DNA of 64,000 bases, from positions 62,001 through 126,000 of the forward strand of contig JAVBSS010000012.1 in NCBI GenBank assembly GCA_031556525.1. The letters are read 5' to 3'. How positions within the stretch are numbered: position 1 is the stretch's first letter; each line of letters starts with the position of its first letter. Of this stretch, positions 60,178-64,000 are shown piece by piece. Both the position numbers and the translations under genes were made by a program. The notes under the pieces are model-generated. The model was not told the origin of the DNA and searched no databases. It was given only the letters and a program-made list of their open reading frames with translations. The DNA is from JAVBSN01 sp031556525 (GTDB lineage: Bacteria > Bacillota > Clostridia > Lachnospirales > Lachnospiraceae).

Positions 60178-61407
60178 TTACTCACATACTACTTTATATA
60201 TGTTTTTCTTACCCTTTTTAACAATAAGAACTCCATCATCATTAAAATCTGCTTTTGTAAATTTAGCATTAGCATCTGTTACTTTAACATCATTTACAGA
60301 TACGCCACCTTGTTGAATATTTCTTCTTGCATCTGAACCAGATGTACACATCTTAGAATCAACAAGAATTGTCTTAATATCAATACCTTCGCTAAATTGC
60401 TCTTCATTATAGCTTACAGTAGGCATATTTTCACTTACACCACCTGCTGCAAATACAGTCTTAGCAGCTTCTTGCGCCTTAGTAGCTTCTTCTTCGCCAT
60501 GAACAATCTTAGTTATCTCATATGCTAATACTTCTTTAGCTTTATTAATCTCAGCGCCTTCTAACGCACCAAGTCTTCTAACTTCATCCATTGGTAAGAA
60601 AGTAAGAAGTCCAAGACATTTCTCAACATTAGAATCCTCAATATTTCTCCAATATTGATAGAACTCATAAGGTGTAGTCTTGTTAGGATCTAGCCATACA
60701 GCACCCTTCATTGTCTTACCCATCTTAGTACCATCAGAAGTTGTAAGAAGTGTAAATGTAAGACCATATGCTTGTTTTCTTTCTTTTCTTCTAATTAAAT
60801 CAGCACCACCTAGTATATTTGACCATTGGTCATCTCCACCAAGTTCTAATTTACAATCATATTTTTTATTAAGTACCCAGAAATCATAACTTTGCATTAA
60901 CATATAGTTAAACTCAAAGAATGTAAGTCCTTTTTCCATACGTTGCTTGTAGCACTCTGCTGTAAGCATCTTATTTACTGAAAAATGAACACCAACTTCT
61001 CTTAAGAATTCAACATAATTAAGATCTAATAACCAATCCGCATTATTCTCAATTATTGCATTATCATTGTCAAAATCTATAAATCTAGATAACTGTTTTC
61101 TAAAACATTCAGCGTTATAATCTATCTGCTCTCTTGTCATAAGTTGACGCATATCAGCTTTACCAGATGGATCACCAATCATTGTAGTACCACCACCAAG
61201 TAATGCAATTGGCTTATGTCCATGTTGTTGCATATGTGTCATTGCCATTACTGTAAGGAAATGTCCTGCTGTTAAGCTATCTGCTGTAGCATCAAAACCT
61301 ATATAGAAAGTAACCTTTTCTTTACCTAACATTTCTCTAATTTCTTCATCGTGTGTTGTTTGTGCTATAAAACCTCTCTCTTTTAGCACGTCATATACGT
61401 TTGCCAT
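60178..61407 (-). CDS. tyrS: Tyrosyl-tRNA synthetase
   Basis: 409 residues, class I. HIGH-like motif in GFDATADSLTAGHF, LGGDDQWSNILGG for substrate, KMGKT as the KMSKS equivalent, and a C-terminal S4 domain (SGSDARRNIQQGGVSVND). It belongs to the longer bacterial TyrRS type. GGAGACAAAAAG precedes the ATG. Upstream lies repeat copy D; I see no T-box signature in the 190-base gap. Confidence 0.96.
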   Translation of the reverse strand: MANVYDVLKERGFIAQTTHDEEIREMLGKEKVTFYIGFDATADSLTAGHFLTVMAMTHMQQHGHKPIALLGGGTTMIGDPSGKADMRQLMTREQIDYNAECFRKQLSRFIDFDNDNAIIENNADWLLDLNYVEFLREVGVHFSVNKMLTAECYKQRMEKGLTFFEFNYMLMQSYDFWVLNKKYDCKLELGGDDQWSNILGGADLIRRKERKQAYGLTFTLLTTSDGTKMGKTMKGAVWLDPNKTTPYEFYQYWRNIEDSNVEKCLGLLTFLPMDEVRRLGALEGAEINKAKEVLAYEITKIVHGEEEATKAQEAAKTVFAAGGVSENMPTVSYNEEQFSEGIDIKTILVDSKMCTSGSDARRNIQQGGVSVNDVKVTDANAKFTKADFNDDGVLIVKKGKKNIYKVVCE

Positions 61408-61440
61408 TCTTTTTGTCTCCTTTATTCCTCTGTTAATGTT

Positions 61441-61535
61441 ATACCATATACACTAAACTCGAAAACACCTCGTTAAGTGTCTAGGTATGCATTATCACTA
61501 AGTTCGAAAATACCTCACTAAGTGATAATAGTATA
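61441..61535 (-). repeat. Dispersed intergenic repeat, copy D
   Basis: A single full unit in the reverse direction: ACTAAACTCGAAAACACCTC, GTTAAGTGTCTAGGTATGCA, ACTAAGTTCGAAAATACCTC. Nearly identical to copy B (two differences found over about 93 bases). It lies between the pepD stop and tyrS start, 34 bases before the tyrS ATG. Confidence 0.85.
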
Positions 61536-61600
61536 TTCATAAAATAATTGTATTAAACTCTTATATTATATTTTTCGTGAAATCTCCACTTATTAATATG

Positions 61601-63055
61601 CTATAAATTTTTCATATTTTCAAGTGTTTTTATGACATATTCCCAAGTTTTTTGTACTGAACTAATTGAAAGCCTCTCATCTGGAGTATGAATATCATAT
61701 ATATTAGGCCCTGTTGATATCATATCGATATCAGTAATCTTTGATGCAAATATTCCACATTCAAGACCAGCATGTATAGCTTCAATCTTTGGTTCATTAC
61801 CATACATATCTATATAAGTATTAGTCATCATATTTCTAAGTCTTGAGTCAGGATTATACTTCCACCCTGGATACCTAGATTCTACAATACAATTAATACC
61901 TATTCTTTCACAGATATTTGATACGTTATTGATTAGTCTATCCAAACTCTCATCTACGGAACTTCTTAGAGACGATTGAATATATATTGTATTATTCTTA
62001 ACTTCAATAACTCCTAGATTAAGTGATGTCTCAACTAATCCATCAATATCCTTACTCATAGCAACAATTCCATTGATAATCTCATACATTATATTTATTA
62101 TATTAAATGTAGTCATATTATCATAGCATAATACATTATCACTTTCCATCTGATTAAATGCTACATTAAATGCAGGTTCATTAATACATATCTCTTCTGA
62201 TAATCTATGAGTTATTCCATCCACAATATCATATGCCTTTAGTAAATACTCATCACGAATAACAAAAGTTGCTGTTGCTTCTCTAGGAATTGCATTATTT
62301 TTGAGTCCACCACTTACATTTAGCACATTTATTCCATAATCATTATATAATTCTGATAAATATATACCGAGAATCTTATTAGCATTTCCACGATTCTTAT
62401 CTATATCCATCCCTGAATGTCCACCAAGTAATCCACTTACTTTAATTATGCATACTACCCCATCAACATGTTCATATCCTATAGGAATATTCATAAGCAT
62501 TGTTGCTCCACCTGAACAACTAACAGTAAATACACCTTCATCCTCACTATCTAAATTAAGCAAATACTTTCCTGATAGCTTACTTGCATCAAGGCCAATT
62601 GCTCCTTCCATACCTACTTCTTCCTCAGTTGTAAATACTACTTCAAGCTTAGGATGACTAATATTTTCGTCTTCTAATATAGCAAGACCCATAGCGATAG
62701 CTATTCCATCATCTCCACCTAGCGTAGTTCCTATTGCCTTAATAAAATCTCCATCTATTTCTAGGTTAAGTGGTTCATGGATAAAATCATGAATAACATC
62801 TTCGTTTTTCTCACAAACCATATCTAGATGCCCTTGTATAATTAATGTAGGATATTCTTCATATCCTTCAGTAGCATCTTTATATATAATTACATTATTT
62901 AATTCATCTTGAGTATATAAAAGCCCATGTTCTTTAGCAAAATCAACACAATAATCACTAAGCCCCTTTGTATTATAAGAGCCATGTGGGATATTACAAA
63001 TATCTTCAAAATATTTGAATACACTGTTTGGTTGTAATCTGTTTAAGACCTTCAT
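61601..63055 (-). CDS. pepD: Aminoacyl-histidine dipeptidase (PepD)
   Basis: 484 residues of the M20 metallopeptidase family: LIIQGHLDMVCEKN with the first zinc ligand, TLGGDDGIAIAMG with the bridging Asp, TTEEEVGMEGA with the catalytic Glu, and the C-terminal ligand in IHAGLECGIF. It cleaves Xaa-His and other dipeptides. 21 bases after the UPF0210 gene. Confidence 0.93.
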   Translation of the reverse strand: MKVLNRLQPNSVFKYFEDICNIPHGSYNTKGLSDYCVDFAKEHGLLYTQDELNNVIIYKDATEGYEEYPTLIIQGHLDMVCEKNEDVIHDFIHEPLNLEIDGDFIKAIGTTLGGDDGIAIAMGLAILEDENISHPKLEVVFTTEEEVGMEGAIGLDASKLSGKYLLNLDSEDEGVFTVSCSGGATMLMNIPIGYEHVDGVVCIIKVSGLLGGHSGMDIDKNRGNANKILGIYLSELYNDYGINVLNVSGGLKNNAIPREATATFVIRDEYLLKAYDIVDGITHRLSEEICINEPAFNVAFNQMESDNVLCYDNMTTFNIINIMYEIINGIVAMSKDIDGLVETSLNLGVIEVKNNTIYIQSSLRSSVDESLDRLINNVSNICERIGINCIVESRYPGWKYNPDSRLRNMMTNTYIDMYGNEPKIEAIHAGLECGIFASKITDIDMISTGPNIYDIHTPDERLSISSVQKTWEYVIKTLENMKNL

Positions 63056-63076
63056 ATTATTTTACCTTTCAAATAA

Positions 63077-64000
63077 TTAATTTTTGAAACTATGTATAGG
63101 AGCAGGAATTCTTCCACCTCTATTTATAAATGCATCACAAGAGTATGGATTAACAGTCATTACTGGTGCATAGCCTAATAATCCACCAAATTCAACCATT
63201 TCACCAACACCCTTACCGATTACAGGGATTAATCTAACAGCTGTTGTCTTCTGATTAATCATACCGATTGCCATTTCATCAGCAATAATACCTGAAATAG
63301 TTGTAGCCTTAGTATCTCCTGGTATTGCAATCATATCTAGACCTACTGAACATACACACGTCATTGCTTCTAATTTCTCTATTGTTAATGCGCCACAAGT
63401 TGCAGCGTCTATCATTCGTTGATCTTCACTAACAGGAATAAATGCTCCACTTAGACCACCTACATATGATGATGCCATAACACCACCCTTTTTAACTTGA
63501 TCATTAAGTAAGGCTAGGGCTGCTGTAGTACCTGGAGCACCTGTATATTCTAGACCTATCTCTTCTAATATCTCTCCTACACTATCGCCAACTGCTGGAG
63601 TTGGTGCTAGAGATAAATCAATAATTCCAAATGGAATACCAAGTCTAGCCGATGCTTCTTTTGCTACTAATTGACCTACTCTTGTTATCTTAAATGCAGT
63701 TTTCTTAATAGTCTCACATAGTACTTCAAAGCTTTCTCCTCTTACTTCTTCAAGAGCTGCTTTTACAACACCAGGACCACTAACTCCTACATTAATTACC
63801 TTATCTGCTTCTGATACTCCATGGAAAGCACCTGCCATAAATGGATTATCATCAGGAGCATTACAAAATACAACAAACTTAGCAGCGCCTATACATTCTC
63901 TATCTGCTGTTAACTGAGATGCCTCTAATATAATCTCACCAATTAACTTAACTGCATCCATATTTATTCCTGTTTTTGTAGAACCTACATTTACAGAACT
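63077..64000 (-). CDS. UPF0210/DUF711 (PFL family) protein, C-terminal part
   Basis: The open frame runs to the right edge of the window without a start, giving about 307 C-terminal residues of a protein usually near 450. On the edge the frame reads SSVNVGSTKTGINMDAVKL, typical of the family; further on GVSGPGVVKAAL, APTPAVGDSVGEI and SGAFIPVSEDQRMI. Fold related to pyruvate formate-lyase-like proteins, but no enzymatic function is established. The start at the first Met inside the window is not real. Confidence 0.9.
   Translation of the reverse strand, partial: SSVNVGSTKTGINMDAVKLIGEIILEASQLTADRECIGAAKFVVFCNAPDDNPFMAGAFHGVSEADKVINVGVSGPGVVKAALEEVRGESFEVLCETIKKTAFKITRVGQLVAKEASARLGIPFGIIDLSLAPTPAVGDSVGEILEEIGLEYTGAPGTTAALALLNDQVKKGGVMASSYVGGLSGAFIPVSEDQRMIDAATCGALTIEKLEAMTCVCSVGLDMIAIPGDTKATTISGIIADEMAIGMINQKTTAVRLIPVIGKGVGEMVEFGGLLGYAPVMTVNPYSCDAFINRGGRIPAPIHSFKN

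Noticed and set aside
61408..61600. T-box ahead of tyrS
   Set aside because: Most of the gap is repeat copy D; no T-box consensus or terminator-antiterminator pair was seen.

Overview
The window is AT-rich (roughly 30% GC by eye). Gene content and order point to a low-GC, monoderm, anaerobic member of the Clostridia, most likely a Lachnospiraceae-type bacterium. The supporting loci are the yggS-sepF-yggT-divIVA cluster, the rplU-prp-rpmA-obg-yhbY-nadD-yqeK-rsfS cluster, short-form hisG with hisZ, recU, a small alarmone synthetase, and lexA divergent from a YneA-like LysM gene. No tRNA, rRNA or CRISPR array was recognised.

Layout. 1-7143 (+ strand): end of a HlyD-like gene, yggS, sepF, yggT, divIVA, aroB, lspA, an rluD-like gene, a cytidylate kinase-like gene and a hypothetical gene. 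7191-8231 (-): a tyrosine recombinase that looks like the single-recombinase XerS type. 8520-15650: a 7.1-kb element with the gene set of an integrated filamentous phage (inovirus). It has an HUH replication initiator, a Zot/pI-like ATPase, a run of overlapping very small membrane-protein genes, a pIII-like tip protein, a pVIII-like coat protein and a candidate ssDNA-binding protein. It has no integrase and no secretin, and it is bounded by two copies of an 18-bp sequence that is half of a dif-like site. 15723-17468: the SOS locus (FMN-type protein, YneA-like LysM protein, four LexA-box-like sites, lexA). 17558-28098 (-): HD-GYP protein, rsfS/yqeK/nadD/yhbY/obg, L27/Prp/L21, RNase E/G, hisZGD. 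28224-43978 (-): recU, RNA modification, small alarmone synthetase, cell-wall enzymes (M23 peptidase, L,D-transpeptidase, D,D-carboxypeptidase) mixed with nucleoside salvage (mtaD-like, PNP, pdp, deoB). 44473-45501 (+): DAHP synthase. 45618-64000 (-): a paralogous family of small membrane proteins, an acyltransferase/DUF6320/esterase cluster, a MATE exporter behind a possible attenuator, a two-component system with an ABC/FtsX exporter, three tandem membrane paralogues, tyrS, pepD and a partial UPF0210 gene.

Main interpretation. Genes left of about 8.5 kb run rightwards and almost all genes right of about 15.6 kb run leftwards. The switch coincides with the recombinase gene and the dif-like sites, as expected at a replication terminus. 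The best reading is that the filamentous phage has inserted into the host dif site next to xerS and relies on the host Xer recombinase, as CTXphi does with XerCD in Vibrio, but here in a Gram-positive host with a one-recombinase system. The prophage carries hairpins that are good candidates for replication origins and a packaging signal, a promoter that points out across the attachment site towards xerS, and a small gene pair on the opposite strand with its own strong promoter. Two families of dispersed intergenic repeats are also present, one of them in four nearly complete or mosaic copies, always next to gene 5' ends.
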